Positions 1-9,494 of a DNA stretch of 64,000 nucleotides are shown one piece after another. Position 1 is the stretch's first letter, and every line of letters starts with the position of its first letter. A program made the translations under genes and the position numbers. Below the pieces are notes generated by a model. The model saw only the letters and a list, made by a program, of their open reading frames with translations, was not told the origin of the DNA and searched no databases. The stretch is from Agromyces lapidis (GTDB lineage: Bacteria > Actinomycetota > Actinomycetes > Actinomycetales > Microbacteriaceae), in contig NZ_WBIQ01000008.1 of NCBI RefSeq assembly GCF_009749405.1, positions 248,001 to 312,000 on the forward strand. Direction: 5' to 3'.

Positions 1-3000
1 CTCGGTGCTCTCGAGCCTCGACTTCAGCTTCGACAGCCTGACCGACGGGCTGAAGTCGATCGGCATGCTGCTCGATCTCGCGATCAAGGCCAGTCAGGCG
101 GGCGGCCGGCTGCCCGTCGTCGGCGAAGACCTCACGGCGCTCGCCGATGGGCTCGCCGACGTCAAGGCATTCCTCGACGACCCGCAGATCCCCGGCCTTC
201 CGACGGCGAACGTCGACGACGCGGTCTACGGCCCGAACGGCATCCGCCAGGTGCTCGCCGACAAGCTCGTGGCCGCCGGAGTGCTGCGCGACGGCGACTA
301 CGGCGCGGTCGGCGCCTGGCCCGCCGAAGCGGCAGGGGACACCGTGCCGGGTGCCACCGACATCCGGGTCGTCGCCGTCTGCGACGACGGCGTCGGCGGC
401 GAGGTCGTGTGCCCGTCGGGTGCCCCGCTCGCCGATCTCCTCGACCTGCGGATCGAACTCGAGCTCGGGCAGGGCGCGCGCACGATCAGCGGCGACGGGT
501 GCCCCGATACGACCGCGTGCCCCGGCACCGCAGAGATCCCGCTCGACCTCGGCCTGCCCGGCCTGCCGCTCTCGCTCACCGGCAAGGTCACGGCGCAGGC
601 CGGTTGGACCGTCGAGCTCGGCTTCGGCATCTCGCGCGATGACGGCTTCTACCTGCTCGACAACCCCGTGCCCGGCACCGGTGCCGCCGACCCCGAGAAC
701 GCCGACGGCCCGCAGGAGGTCCGTGTGAACCTCGGCGCCCACCTCACGGCAGCCACACCTATCGCAGGTCGCATCGGCTTCATCGGCATGGAGGCGACGG
801 ACAACGAGCCCGGCGGGGCCGCGAGCGGCGCGAGCCTCACCGCGCAGCTCGGGCTCGAGGCATCCGGTTGCGAGAACCTGGCCGCACCGTACGACGCCGG
901 CGTCGTCGATGCGGCGCAGCACTGCACCGGCATCATCCCCATCGCGTCGTTCGTCTCGGGTGAGGTCGGCGACTTCCTCACCGAGCCGAGCATCACCGGC
1001 GGCATCCACCTCGACCTCGGCATCGACACGGGGATCTCGAGCGGGGAGACGTACAGCACCGTCAACAAGACCCTGCCGAGCTTCACCGCTGACTTCGTGC
1101 TCGACTGGAGCTTCGACGGCGACACGAGCTCGGATCCCACGATCGAACTCAACGACATCGGGGTGAAGGCCGGTGAGCTCTTCACGAAGATGTTCGGCGA
1201 GGTCATCGCGACGATCGACCCCATCATCGAGCCGATCGAACCGCTCCGCGAATTCCTGTTCTCGCCGATCCCGGTGATCAGCGATCTCTCCGAGCTCTTC
1301 GACGGACCGCCGGTGACGATGGTCGACCTCGCCGAGCTGACGGGGGCCGTCGACGTCTCACTGCTGAAGGACATCAACCAGGTGTTCGAGTTCCTCGAGC
1401 TCGCGAAGACGCTCGCGAACGGCGAGTCGATCGTGCTCGTGGAATCTCTCTCGCTCTCCGCGGACTCGGCGCGCGATGGCGCACCGCCGACACCGGACGA
1501 GGTCGAGGAGCTCTACGACGAGGACGCAGTCGAGAGCGAGGCCGGCTCGCCCGCGAAGAAGTCGGAGTTCGCATCGAAGGTCAAGGACCCGCTCGCCGAC
1601 GACGGCAAGGCCGACGACTTCGATGCGCTCGGCGCCTCGACGGGCTCCGGCGACGCGTCCGACTTCAGCTACCCCGTGTTCGACGACCCGTCGTGCCTCG
1701 TGGGCCTCCTGCTCGGCAAGGACTGCGCGGTCGTCGAATGGCGGCCCGACCCGCTCACCGTGCAGATGGAGTACACGATGAGCTTCGGACCGTTCTTCGG
1801 GGTGCTCTACGTCACGATCGGCGGCGCGCTCGACGCGAAGGCCGAGATCGGCGCGGGCGTCTCGACGCGAGGCATCCGCATGCTCGGCGAGCAGCTGATC
1901 GGCGGCGACGGCATCACGCTCGACGCCGAGTCGATCGCGACGCCGTTCCTGCAGAGCCTGTACCTCACCGACCTCGACACCGAAGGCAAGGACATCGCCG
2001 AGTTCGAGGTCTCCGGCACGATCACGGCCGGCGCGAAGCTCGATATCTTCATCGCCGAGGCGGGCGTGCGCGGCGGCATCACGGCGACGTTCGGGCTCAA
2101 CCTCAACGACACGCCCGAAGCCGACGGCCGCATGCACATCGACGAGATCATCGAGAAGTTCCCGACGCCGATCTGCCTCTTCGACATCGAGGGCAAGCTC
2201 GTCGCGTTCCTCGAGGTGTTCGCCGAGTTCGGGGTGTGTCCGTTCTGCTACTCCGACAGCTGGCGGCTCGCCGAGATCACGCTCTTCGAGTTCTCCTCCT
2301 CCTGCGCCGACAACGAGCCGGTGCTCGCCGAGGAGATCGGTGGATGGGTCGTGCTGAACGTCGGCCCGCGGGCCGGTGCCCGCACGGCGTTCACCGAGGT
2401 CGAGAACGAGAGCTTCACCGTGCGGCAGATGGCGGCCGAACCCGACGGAGACGGCGACTACCCGTTCATCGTCACGGCGTTCGGGTACAGCCAGCCCTAC
2501 GAGGGCGTCGGAGTGAAGCTCGACTCCGGCACCGGCAACGACTCGTTCCTGTTCTCGGGATCCGGCGAGGGTGCCCAAGCGGGCGAGGACCCGGAGAACG
2601 AATCGAACGTCGGCGGAGACACCCCGCCCGACGACCCGAACCGCTGGCCGTTCACCGCGCCGGTCGGCGACGCCAGGCTCGGCACCGGCAACGACTCGAT
2701 CGTGACCGGTTCGGGTGACGACGTCGTCGTCGGCGGCCCCGACGACGACACGATCACCCTCGGCGACGGCACGAACACCGCATCGGGCGACGAGGCCGAC
2801 GGCACCGGCGAGGGCATCGACCAGATCACGGGCGGCGACGGCACCGACACGCTGCGCGGCGGCGGCAAGAACGACGTCATCGACGGCGGCCTCGGCGGCG
2901 ACACGATCCGCGGTGACGCCGGCAACGACACCCTGCGCGGCGGCAAGGACAAGCTCAAAGTGCCTCCGGGCGCGCCGTTGCCCGAGGGCGTGCAGAACGA

Positions 3001-6000
3001 GCTCGACGGCATCGACACCATCATCGGCGGCGCCGGCAACGACACGGTGCTCGGCGGCAGCGGCGACGACCGCCTCTACGGCGACCAGGAGATCGCCGAG
3101 GACGTGAGCGACGAGTCGCCCGCCGCACAGCCCGGCGACGGCAACGACCGCGTCGAGGGCGAGGGCGGTGCCGACCGCATCTTCGGCGGCGGGCTCGACG
3201 ACCTGCTCTTCGGCGGGTTCCGGCTCGTCGCGAGCGGAGTCGACGACTCGGCCGACCGCATCCAGGGCGGTGACGGCGCCGACCAGCTGTTCGGGTCGAA
3301 CGGCGCCGACCTGCTCTACGGCGGGCGCGGCGCCGACACGATCAACGGCGAGGCCGGTGCCGACGAGGTGCACGGCCAGTCCGACGCCGACCCGGCGCTC
3401 AACGGCGGGACCGACGGCGACCGCCTGTGGGGCGGCCCGGGCGCCGACACGATCAACGGCGAGGCCGGCGACGACGAGCTCATCGGCGACGGCGACGGCG
3501 CGAGCGACGCGACGATGGGCGGCGACACGGCCGACGGCGGTGACGGCGCCGACCTCGTGCTCGGCGACAACGGCACCGTCGACGGTGCCGCCGGCGCCCG
3601 CGTGGCGCATCCGAGCGAGACCGTCGGCGTCGGCGACCCGTCGCTCGGCGGCGGTGCAGGGCCGGACCGTGTCTACGGCGAGGGCGGTGCCGACAACGCC
3701 TTCGGCGGTTCCGGGGCCGACCTCGTGCACGGCAACGGCGGCGCCGACCACCTCTTCGGCGAGACCGGCGACGACGAGGTCTGGGGCGACGCCGACGACG
3801 ACTTCGGCTTCGGGGGCCCCGGCGGCGACGTGCTCTTCGGCAACGCCGGCAGCGACCAGCTGCACGGCCAGGAGGGCGGCGACCTCATCATCGGAGGCCA
3901 CTACGGGGTGACCGGGCCCGATGCCGGTGACACGATGTACGGCGGCCCCGACGACGACCGTGCGTTCGGCGACGACGTCGACATCGACGGCGGCGCGAAC
4001 GGCGTGCTCGACGCGCTCGACGCGGTCACGATCACCCCGTCGGGCGACCCGAGCACCTTCGGGCCCGATCTCGGCGACGGCGGCGCCGGCTCCGACGAGT
4101 TCCACGGGCAGGATGCCGCCGACCGGCTCTACGGCGCCGACGACTACGACCAGCTCTTCGGAGAGCTCGCGGGCGACCGCCTCATCGGCGGCGCCGGCCC
4201 AGACGACCTCGTCGGCGACCAGGGCGTCATCGCCCCACCCGCACGCCTCGTCGAGCCGCCCGCGGACGGCTGGCAGCCGCGCACGCCGAACGGATCACCG
4301 GTGACCGACATCACGCTCGTCGCCCCGACGATCGGCGGTGACGACCTCGTCTGGGGCGACTTCGACACCGTGGATGCCCCGTGGTCGACCGGCGGCGATG
4401 ATCGCGGCTTCGGCGGCCACGGCACCGACACGCTGCGCGGCGGCCCCCACGACGACCACCTCGAGGGCAATGGCGGGCAGGACCGGATCTTCGGCTTCGA
4501 CGAGGACTCGGACCATGTGTCCGACGGTGCCGACGACCTCCTCGGCGGCTCCTCGCCGGTCAACCCGCTCGCCGACCCGGAAGGCGCGAACAACGCGCTC
4601 GACGAGGGCGAGCTCGAGATGCAGGGCAACGGCGAGGACGACGTCATGACCGGCGACAACGCCGTGCTCACGAGGCATCCCGACCCCGACGACGCCGATG
4701 CGTGGCTGACCGACCCGGTGACCGGCGGGGTGTTCCGCGAGGTCGAGCTGCTCGACACCGAGAAGACCGGGGCGGACCTCGACGCCGTATCGGGCGGCGA
4801 CTTCATGCTCGGCAACGACGAGAACGACCGGATGTTCGGCGAAGGCGGCAACGACCTCGTGCAGGGCAACGCGCACGACGACCTCGTCGAGGGCGACCAG
4901 GACGGCGACTGGCTCGAGGGCAACGCGGACGAGGACGACCTCGTCGGCGGCTCGAGCTTCCCCGACCAGCCCGACGCGGGCGACGTGCTCTGGGGCGGCG
5001 GCGGGGCCGATGTGCTCGCCGGCGACAACGCGTGCATCGTGCGCGATGTGCCCGGCATCGAGTTCGCGCCGAGTTCGTGCCCGGCGCTCGATGACCCGGC
5101 GCCCTCTGAGTTCCACTACGTCACGAGCCAGCTCGGCGTCGAGACGCGGCGCGGGCTCGTGTACCACGACCTCGACGGGCCGTTCCCGAGCGAGTTCGGT
5201 CGTGACATCCTGAACGGCGGTTCCGGCGTCGACGCCGAGTTCGGCCAGGACGGCGGCGATGCGCTCTTCGGCGACGGCGGCGCCGACTTCCAGCACGGCA
5301 ACGGCGCCGCCGACATCGTGGTGGGCGACCGGCCGGTCGACGCCTACGGCGGGATCGAGCTGCCGCCCGAGGTCGGGGGAGTTCTGCCCGCGTTGCCGGC
5401 CGTCCCGGGCGGTCTGCCCGGTGCGCCGAGCGTCGGAGCCGATCTCATGGGGCCGGCTGAGGCCGACGGCCAGGACGACCAGTTCGGCGGTTCGAACCTC
5501 GCAGGCCACCGCGACGCGGGCGACTGGCTCTTCGGCGACGGCGAGGCCGACTTCCAGCTCGGTGACAACGGCGAGCTCAACCGCACCGTCGAGGGCGAGG
5601 GGTCGGACGCCGCGTACGCGGTGTACGAGGAGCGGTACCCCGACAACGACGCGCCCGACGACGGTTCGGCCGTGATCGAACGTGACGTCACTCGCTACGA
5701 CGTGGGTGCGCCCGCTGCGGCCGGCGTCTGGGGCGCCGACCTCGTCTTCGGCGGCAACGGCACCAACCCGCTCATCTCGGCGGGGGCCGACGACGGCGAC
5801 GACAGCCAGTGGGGCCAGGACGGCGACGACCGGCTGTTCGGCGAGGACGGCGACGACGACCAATTCGGCGAGCTCGGCGACGACACGATGTGGGGCGGCG
5901 CCGGCGAGGATGCGATGGTCGGCGACCGGGGCGGTGTGCAGACCCGGTTCGTCGAGACCGACGGCAGCGATGCCGGCGACCCCGACATCCTGACGCACAC

Positions 6001-6922
6001 GAGCCAGGGCCCTCCGGGCATCAACCTCGGCGGACCCGATTCGGGCGCGCAGGACGCGGTGCTGCATCCCTTCGAAGCCCATCCGCTCTATCGCGGCACC
6101 TCGCTCACGCACGACCGCGACGGCTCGGTGCTCGTGAAGAACGGGCACGACGAGGGCGGAGCCGACCGCATGCGCGGTGGGCCGGGACACGACTCGATGC
6201 ACGGCGGCGAGGGGGCCGACCTCATGAACGGCGACTCGGGCGGCGACTACGCCTACGGCGACGACGGCGCTGACGTCATGTGGGGCGGACGCGGCGACCC
6301 GGAGGTGGGGACCCCCGACCTGCCGGGCCGAAACGCCCCCGGTGAGGACGGCCAGTGGATCGACGTGCTCTTCGGCGGCTACGGGGCATCGACGAGCGAA
6401 GCGGGTGCGGACATCATCGATTACCAGCCGCGCTCCGGGGTCGACCCGGCGTCGTGGTTCGCGATGGTGCAGGCCTACGCCGATACCGCGCCGGAGGGCG
6501 CCGGCGCCGCCGGTCGCACCGAGACGCGCCAGCACCACCACGGCACCGACTGGCAGTACGGCGGGTGGGACCGTGACGTGCTGCAGGCGGATGTCTCGGC
6601 CAACGGCCCGAATGACGGCGACAAGCTGCTCGACTGGGGCGGGGCGTACAACCTGTACACGGCGTGCAACTCGGCGTACGGCGGCTGGAACGACGTGCGC
6701 AAGATCGACCCGAACAACATCGCCGGTCTCGAGAAGCTCGCCTACGTGACCGGTGCCAGGGCGGACTTCGACGGCGCGCCGACCCTCGGCGACGTGCAGG
6801 CGAGCGGCTCGGCCGCCCGCGAGGCCGCCATCGTCTACACGAAGGATCTCAAGAACAACACCGGCAAGGCGTTCTCGGGCACTCCGGGCCACTTCGAGAA
6901 CTTCATCTGCACGTCCGACTGA
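1..6922 (+). CDS. Giant RTX/hemolysin-type calcium-binding repeat protein (5' end outside window)
   Basis: The frame is open from the first base, so the true start and any signal peptide lie upstream; about 2,306 residues are visible. The first 790 or so visible residues are non-repetitive, beta-rich looking and contain scattered Cys pairs. From about residue 890 to 2100 the protein is dominated by aspartate/glycine nonapeptides of the GGxGxDxxx type (for example GTGNDSIVTGSGDD, GGAGNDTVLGGSGDD), the calcium-binding parallel beta-roll of RTX proteins, broken up by short inserts. The last 200 residues leave the repeat and end in a Cys-containing tail. RTX proteins are normally exported and fold outside the cell on binding calcium; a surface or secreted role is inferred. 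No type I secretion genes are visible nearby. The catalytic or adhesive function is not recognisable here. Confidence 0.85.
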   Translation, partial: SVLSSLDFSFDSLTDGLKSIGMLLDLAIKASQAGGRLPVVGEDLTALADGLADVKAFLDDPQIPGLPTANVDDAVYGPNGIRQVLADKLVAAGVLRDGDYGAVGAWPAEAAGDTVPGATDIRVVAVCDDGVGGEVVCPSGAPLADLLDLRIELELGQGARTISGDGCPDTTACPGTAEIPLDLGLPGLPLSLTGKVTAQAGWTVELGFGISRDDGFYLLDNPVPGTGAADPENADGPQEVRVNLGAHLTAATPIAGRIGFIGMEATDNEPGGAASGASLTAQLGLEASGCENLAAPYDAGVVDAAQHCTGIIPIASFVSGEVGDFLTEPSITGGIHLDLGIDTGISSGETYSTVNKTLPSFTADFVLDWSFDGDTSSDPTIELNDIGVKAGELFTKMFGEVIATIDPIIEPIEPLREFLFSPIPVISDLSELFDGPPVTMVDLAELTGAVDVSLLKDINQVFEFLELAKTLANGESIVLVESLSLSADSARDGAPPTPDEVEELYDEDAVESEAGSPAKKSEFASKVKDPLADDGKADDFDALGASTGSGDASDFSYPVFDDPSCLVGLLLGKDCAVVEWRPDPLTVQMEYTMSFGPFFGVLYVTIGGALDAKAEIGAGVSTRGIRMLGEQLIGGDGITLDAESIATPFLQSLYLTDLDTEGKDIAEFEVSGTITAGAKLDIFIAEAGVRGGITATFGLNLNDTPEADGRMHIDEIIEKFPTPICLFDIEGKLVAFLEVFAEFGVCPFCYSDSWRLAEITLFEFSSSCADNEPVLAEEIGGWVVLNVGPRAGARTAFTEVENESFTVRQMAAEPDGDGDYPFIVTAFGYSQPYEGVGVKLDSGTGNDSFLFSGSGEGAQAGEDPENESNVGGDTPPDDPNRWPFTAPVGDARLGTGNDSIVTGSGDDVVVGGPDDDTITLGDGTNTASGDEADGTGEGIDQITGGDGTDTLRGGGKNDVIDGGLGGDTIRGDAGNDTLRGGKDKLKVPPGAPLPEGVQNELDGIDTIIGGAGNDTVLGGSGDDRLYGDQEIAEDVSDESPAAQPGDGNDRVEGEGGADRIFGGGLDDLLFGGFRLVASGVDDSADRIQGGDGADQLFGSNGADLLYGGRGADTINGEAGADEVHGQSDADPALNGGTDGDRLWGGPGADTINGEAGDDELIGDGDGASDATMGGDTADGGDGADLVLGDNGTVDGAAGARVAHPSETVGVGDPSLGGGAGPDRVYGEGGADNAFGGSGADLVHGNGGADHLFGETGDDEVWGDADDDFGFGGPGGDVLFGNAGSDQLHGQEGGDLIIGGHYGVTGPDAGDTMYGGPDDDRAFGDDVDIDGGANGVLDALDAVTITPSGDPSTFGPDLGDGGAGSDEFHGQDAADRLYGADDYDQLFGELAGDRLIGGAGPDDLVGDQGVIAPPARLVEPPADGWQPRTPNGSPVTDITLVAPTIGGDDLVWGDFDTVDAPWSTGGDDRGFGGHGTDTLRGGPHDDHLEGNGGQDRIFGFDEDSDHVSDGADDLLGGSSPVNPLADPEGANNALDEGELEMQGNGEDDVMTGDNAVLTRHPDPDDADAWLTDPVTGGVFREVELLDTEKTGADLDAVSGGDFMLGNDENDRMFGEGGNDLVQGNAHDDLVEGDQDGDWLEGNADEDDLVGGSSFPDQPDAGDVLWGGGGADVLAGDNACIVRDVPGIEFAPSSCPALDDPAPSEFHYVTSQLGVETRRGLVYHDLDGPFPSEFGRDILNGGSGVDAEFGQDGGDALFGDGGADFQHGNGAADIVVGDRPVDAYGGIELPPEVGGVLPALPAVPGGLPGAPSVGADLMGPAEADGQDDQFGGSNLAGHRDAGDWLFGDGEADFQLGDNGELNRTVEGEGSDAAYAVYEERYPDNDAPDDGSAVIERDVTRYDVGAPAAAGVWGADLVFGGNGTNPLISAGADDGDDSQWGQDGDDRLFGEDGDDDQFGELGDDTMWGGAGEDAMVGDRGGVQTRFVETDGSDAGDPDILTHTSQGPPGINLGGPDSGAQDAVLHPFEAHPLYRGTSLTHDRDGSVLVKNGHDEGGADRMRGGPGHDSMHGGEGADLMNGDSGGDYAYGDDGADVMWGGRGDPEVGTPDLPGRNAPGEDGQWIDVLFGGYGASTSEAGADIIDYQPRSGVDPASWFAMVQAYADTAPEGAGAAGRTETRQHHHGTDWQYGGWDRDVLQADVSANGPNDGDKLLDWGGAYNLYTACNSAYGGWNDVRKIDPNNIAGLEKLAYVTGARADFDGAPTLGDVQASGSAAREAAIVYTKDLKNNTGKAFSGTPGHFENFICTSD

Positions 6923-6950
6923 GGAGGGATGCGCCCGCGCCGACGCCCGA

Positions 6951-7034
6951 CGCGCCTGCGCCGACGCGCCGACGCCGACGCGCCGACGCCGACGCGCCTG
7001 CGCCGACGCGCCTGCGCCGACGCGCCTGCGCCGA
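6951..7034. repeat. GC-rich tandem repeat, 14-bp unit CGCGCCTGCGCCGA
   Basis: Three perfect head-to-tail copies of the 14-mer lie at 6993-7034, another exact copy at 6951-6964, and degenerate CGCGCCGACGCCGA-type units fill the gap. It starts about 30 bp after the RTX stop codon and is non-coding on any convincing reading. The unit length is not a multiple of three, so it is unlikely to be a coding repeat. Confidence 0.85.
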
Positions 7035-7043
7035 CGCGCTCAG

Positions 7044-7099
7044 CGAGTCGCCGAAAACTGCTCGAAATCCCGCCGTTTACATCGGTTTTCGGCGACTCG
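7044..7099. terminator. Perfect 15-bp inverted repeat between convergent genes
   Basis: Arms CGAGTCGCCGAAAAC (7044-7058) and its exact reverse complement (7085-7099) flank a 26-base loop. It sits between the RTX gene and the converging ABC exporter ATPase gene. There is no clear T-tract and the loop is long, so a bidirectional transcription-stop role is an inference; a protein-binding or mobile-repeat origin is possible. Confidence 0.5.
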
Positions 7100-7180
7100 G
7101 CGGGTGCGGGACGGGGGCGGCGCGGCGGGGCGTGCGGCGTGCGGCGCGGCGGGGCGGAGGCGGCAGCGCGCGCGCCGTGC

Positions 7181-7963
7181 CTACTTGCCGGTGTCGTAGT
7201 CGCGGTTGTAGTGCTCGAGCACCTCGTCGATCGAGGCGTCGAGCACGAGCGCGCCCTTGTCGAGGTAGAGCCCGCGCGTGCAGAAGCGACGCAGGTCGCG
7301 CTCGTTGTGCGAGACGAAGAAGAGGGTGCGCCCGCCCGCGAGGAGCTCGTCGATGCGGCGGTAGCACTTCTCGCGGAAGGCCTTGTCGCCGACCGCGAGC
7401 ACCTCGTCGACGAGCATGATGGGCTCCTCGAGCTGCGAGATCACGGCGAACGCGATGCGCACCTTCATGCCGCTCGAGAGGTGCTTGTACGGGGTGTCGA
7501 GGAAGTCGCCGATCTCGGCGAAGCCGATGATGTCGTCGAAACGCGCGTCGATCTGCGCCCGCGACATGCCGTGCAGGCCCGCGGTGAGGTACACGTTGTC
7601 GCGCACGGTGAGGTCGTCGACGAAGCCGCCGGTGATCTCGATGAGGGGGGCGACCCCGCCGGTGACGGTGACGGAGCCCTCGTCGGGCAGCATGACACCC
7701 GCGACGAGCTTCAGCAGGGTGGACTTGCCCTGGCCGTTGCGGCCGACGACCCCGATCGCCTCGCCCTGGCGCACGTCGAAGGAGACGTCGCGCAGCGCCC
7801 AGAACTCGCCGGGCCGGGTGCGGCGACGGCGCCCCGCCAAGAGGTCTTTGAACGAGCGCCGGCCGCGACGGTTGCGACGGAAGCGCACGCCGAGCCCGTC
7901 GACGCGGATGTCGAACGACTCGGGCGACTCCTGCCCGAGTTCGCGAACGGATGCCTCGGTCAT
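7181..7963 (-). CDS. ABC exporter ATPase, Wzt/TagH type (polysaccharide or teichoic acid export)
   Basis: 260 residues. Walker A GRNGQGKST lies at about residues 74-82, the signature LSSGMKVRIAF at about 162-172, and Walker B IMLVDEVLAVGD at about 182-193, followed by the SHNERDL switch region. The LSSGMKxR signature and AVGD after Walker B are typical of the O-antigen/teichoic-acid exporter ATPase group. The start codon shares one base with the stop codon of the upstream permease gene (TGATG), so the two are translationally coupled. It is expected to power export of a lipid-linked glycopolymer across the membrane. It lacks the C-terminal carbohydrate-binding extension found in some Wzt proteins. 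Confidence 0.85.
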   Translation of the reverse strand: MTEASVRELGQESPESFDIRVDGLGVRFRRNRRGRRSFKDLLAGRRRRTRPGEFWALRDVSFDVRQGEAIGVVGRNGQGKSTLLKLVAGVMLPDEGSVTVTGGVAPLIEITGGFVDDLTVRDNVYLTAGLHGMSRAQIDARFDDIIGFAEIGDFLDTPYKHLSSGMKVRIAFAVISQLEEPIMLVDEVLAVGDKAFREKCYRRIDELLAGGRTLFFVSHNERDLRRFCTRGLYLDKGALVLDASIDEVLEHYNRDYDTGK

Positions 7964-8775
7964 CAGATCTCCTTCAGCACCTGACGCTCGGACAGACGGA
8001 AGATCCAGAGCCCGACGGCGAGGAACGCGAGCGACATCAGCGCCGCGACCGCCACCTCGAACCAGATCAGCTGCTCGGGGAAGAACGCGGCACGGTAGAG
8101 CGAGAAGATGCCCGACAGCGGGTTGAACGCCGCCCAGAACTGCATGCCCTCGGGCAGGTCGGTCGAGGCGTAGATGATCGGGGTCGCGTAGAAGAGGAAG
8201 CGGAGCACGAGCTTCACCGCCCGCTCGAGGTCGCGGAAGAACACGACGAGCGGGGCGACGATGAGGCAGACCCCGGCCGTCAGTACGGCCTGCAGGAGTA
8301 CCGCGAGCGGGAAGTACACCACCTGCCAGTTGAGCTCTGCACCGAAGACGATCGCGAACAGCGCGAGCACCGGCAGTGCGAAGACGAACTCGATGCCCTT
8401 CGAGAGCACGATGCGGTTCACCCAGATCGTGCGCGGGATCATCGTCGAACGCACGAGCTTCGCGTCCTTCAGGAACGCGCGGGTCGAGTCGGAAACGGCC
8501 CCGTTGAACCACATCCACGGCAGCAGCGCGGAGAGCAGGAACACGATGTACGGATCGGTGCCGACGCCCTTGTCGAACACCTGCGTGAAGACGAACCAGT
8601 AGATGCCCGCCATGATGAGCGGGTCGAGCACCGACCAGACGTAACCGAGGGCGGAGGTCGAGTAGCGCACCTTGAGGTCCCGCGTCGTGAGCAGCCAGAG
8701 CGCATGCCGATATCTCGCGAACGGCGTCCGCTGCAGCGGATGCGCGTCTCGGTACGACACCGATGTTGTGCTCAT
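7963..8775 (-). CDS. ABC-2 type polysaccharide export permease (Wzm/TagG-like)
   Basis: 270 residues from the ATG at 8775; a second in-frame ATG at 8787 is less likely because GAGAGG lies just upstream of 8775. It has about six hydrophobic segments, a cytoplasmic amphipathic start (LWLLTTRDLKVRYSTSALGY) and the conserved WSVLDPL motif of ABC-2 polysaccharide/teichoic acid permeases. It forms the membrane half of an exporter with the ATPase gene that follows. The substrate is probably an undecaprenyl-linked cell-wall glycopolymer; this is inferred from family, as no glycosyltransferases are in view. Confidence 0.85.
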   Translation of the reverse strand: MSTTSVSYRDAHPLQRTPFARYRHALWLLTTRDLKVRYSTSALGYVWSVLDPLIMAGIYWFVFTQVFDKGVGTDPYIVFLLSALLPWMWFNGAVSDSTRAFLKDAKLVRSTMIPRTIWVNRIVLSKGIEFVFALPVLALFAIVFGAELNWQVVYFPLAVLLQAVLTAGVCLIVAPLVVFFRDLERAVKLVLRFLFYATPIIYASTDLPEGMQFWAAFNPLSGIFSLYRAAFFPEQLIWFEVAVAALMSLAFLAVGLWIFRLSERQVLKEI

Positions 8776-8867
8776 CACGCCTCTCATCGTAGATGGCTCT
8801 CCGGGGTAGATTTGATGCAGACGGGTGGCGACGTGCCGAGCCCGACCCGGAAGGAATCGAGCGCCCC

Positions 8868-9407
8868 GTGCATCGCACCAGCACCCGCGTCATTCTCAGC
8901 TGTGCCGCGATCGGGGTCGGGGGTGGCCTCGTAGCCGCCGGTTCCGGGTACTTCGCGGGCCTCGTCGCCGGCATCGCGCCGATGCTCTACGGCATCACAA
9001 TCGGCACGCACTTCCTGCCGAGCGCGGTCGCCCTGGCACTGCTGAAGCGCCCCGGCGTCGGCATCCTCACGGGATTCATCGCCGGCCTCGTCGGCGCGGC
9101 CTTCGCCCCGCACTGGATCCTGCGCTTCCTCGGCACCGGCCTGCTCGTCGGTGCGCTGCTCGAGCTGCCCTTCTTCCTCACGCGCTACAAGAACTGGTCT
9201 CCGTGGCTCTACTACGTGGCCGCGGGCGGCTCGGGGATCATCCTCGCGGTCGGCACCTTCATCGCCCTCGGTCCCGAGCACTACGCGCCGTGGTTCTGGG
9301 CGATCTACCTCGTCATGTTCGCGCTCAGCCCCGTGCTGTTCACCTGGCTCGGCCGGGTCATCGCCGCCTCGCTGTCGCGGGCGGGCGTCGCGCGCACCCT
9401 GCGCTGA
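8868..9407 (+). CDS. Integral membrane protein resembling ECF transporter S component (YkoE-like)
   Basis: 179 residues if started at the GTG at 8868, with AAGGA about 12 bases upstream; an in-frame ATG at 8793 would add 25 charged residues and seems less likely. It has five or six hydrophobic helices. The pattern of a short N-terminal helix, then LYGITIGTHFLPSAVALALL followed by a KRPGVGILTGFIAGLVGA stretch, recalls the YkoE family of vitamin (thiamine/HMP) binding components of ECF transporters. No dedicated T or A component adjoins it; it could use the EcfA/T-like pair at 45-46 kb or one elsewhere. No TPP riboswitch is recognisable upstream. Substrate unknown. Confidence 0.5.
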   Translation: MHRTSTRVILSCAAIGVGGGLVAAGSGYFAGLVAGIAPMLYGITIGTHFLPSAVALALLKRPGVGILTGFIAGLVGAAFAPHWILRFLGTGLLVGALLELPFFLTRYKNWSPWLYYVAAGGSGIILAVGTFIALGPEHYAPWFWAIYLVMFALSPVLFTWLGRVIAASLSRAGVARTLR

Positions 9408-9437
9408 GCGAGCCCCGACCGCGTCGCGGCCGGGTAC

Positions 9438-9473
9438 GACGAAGGGCGGATGCCGCAGCATCCGCCCTTCGTC
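9438..9473. terminator. Bidirectional hairpin terminator
   Basis: A perfect 16-bp stem GACGAAGGGCGGATGC / its complement with a 4-base loop, followed by a short pyrimidine run (TCTCTT). It lies between two convergent genes. The stem contains the GGATGC/GCATCC word common in this window. Confidence 0.85.
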
Positions 9474-9494
9474 TCTTGCGCTGTGCGGTGCAGG

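Noticed and set aside
1358..4105. Very long reverse-strand open frame (over 900 codons) under the RTX gene
   Set aside because: An antisense shadow of the Asp/Gly repeat; composition is Val/Ala/Arg repeats with no domain signal or ribosome site.
6923..7040. CRISPR-like array
   Set aside because: Units are 14 bp, directly adjoining and without unique spacers, so this is a simple tandem repeat.
8781..8868. Possible riboswitch ahead of the YkoE-like gene
   Set aside because: No TPP-type conserved core is recognisable and the leader is too short.
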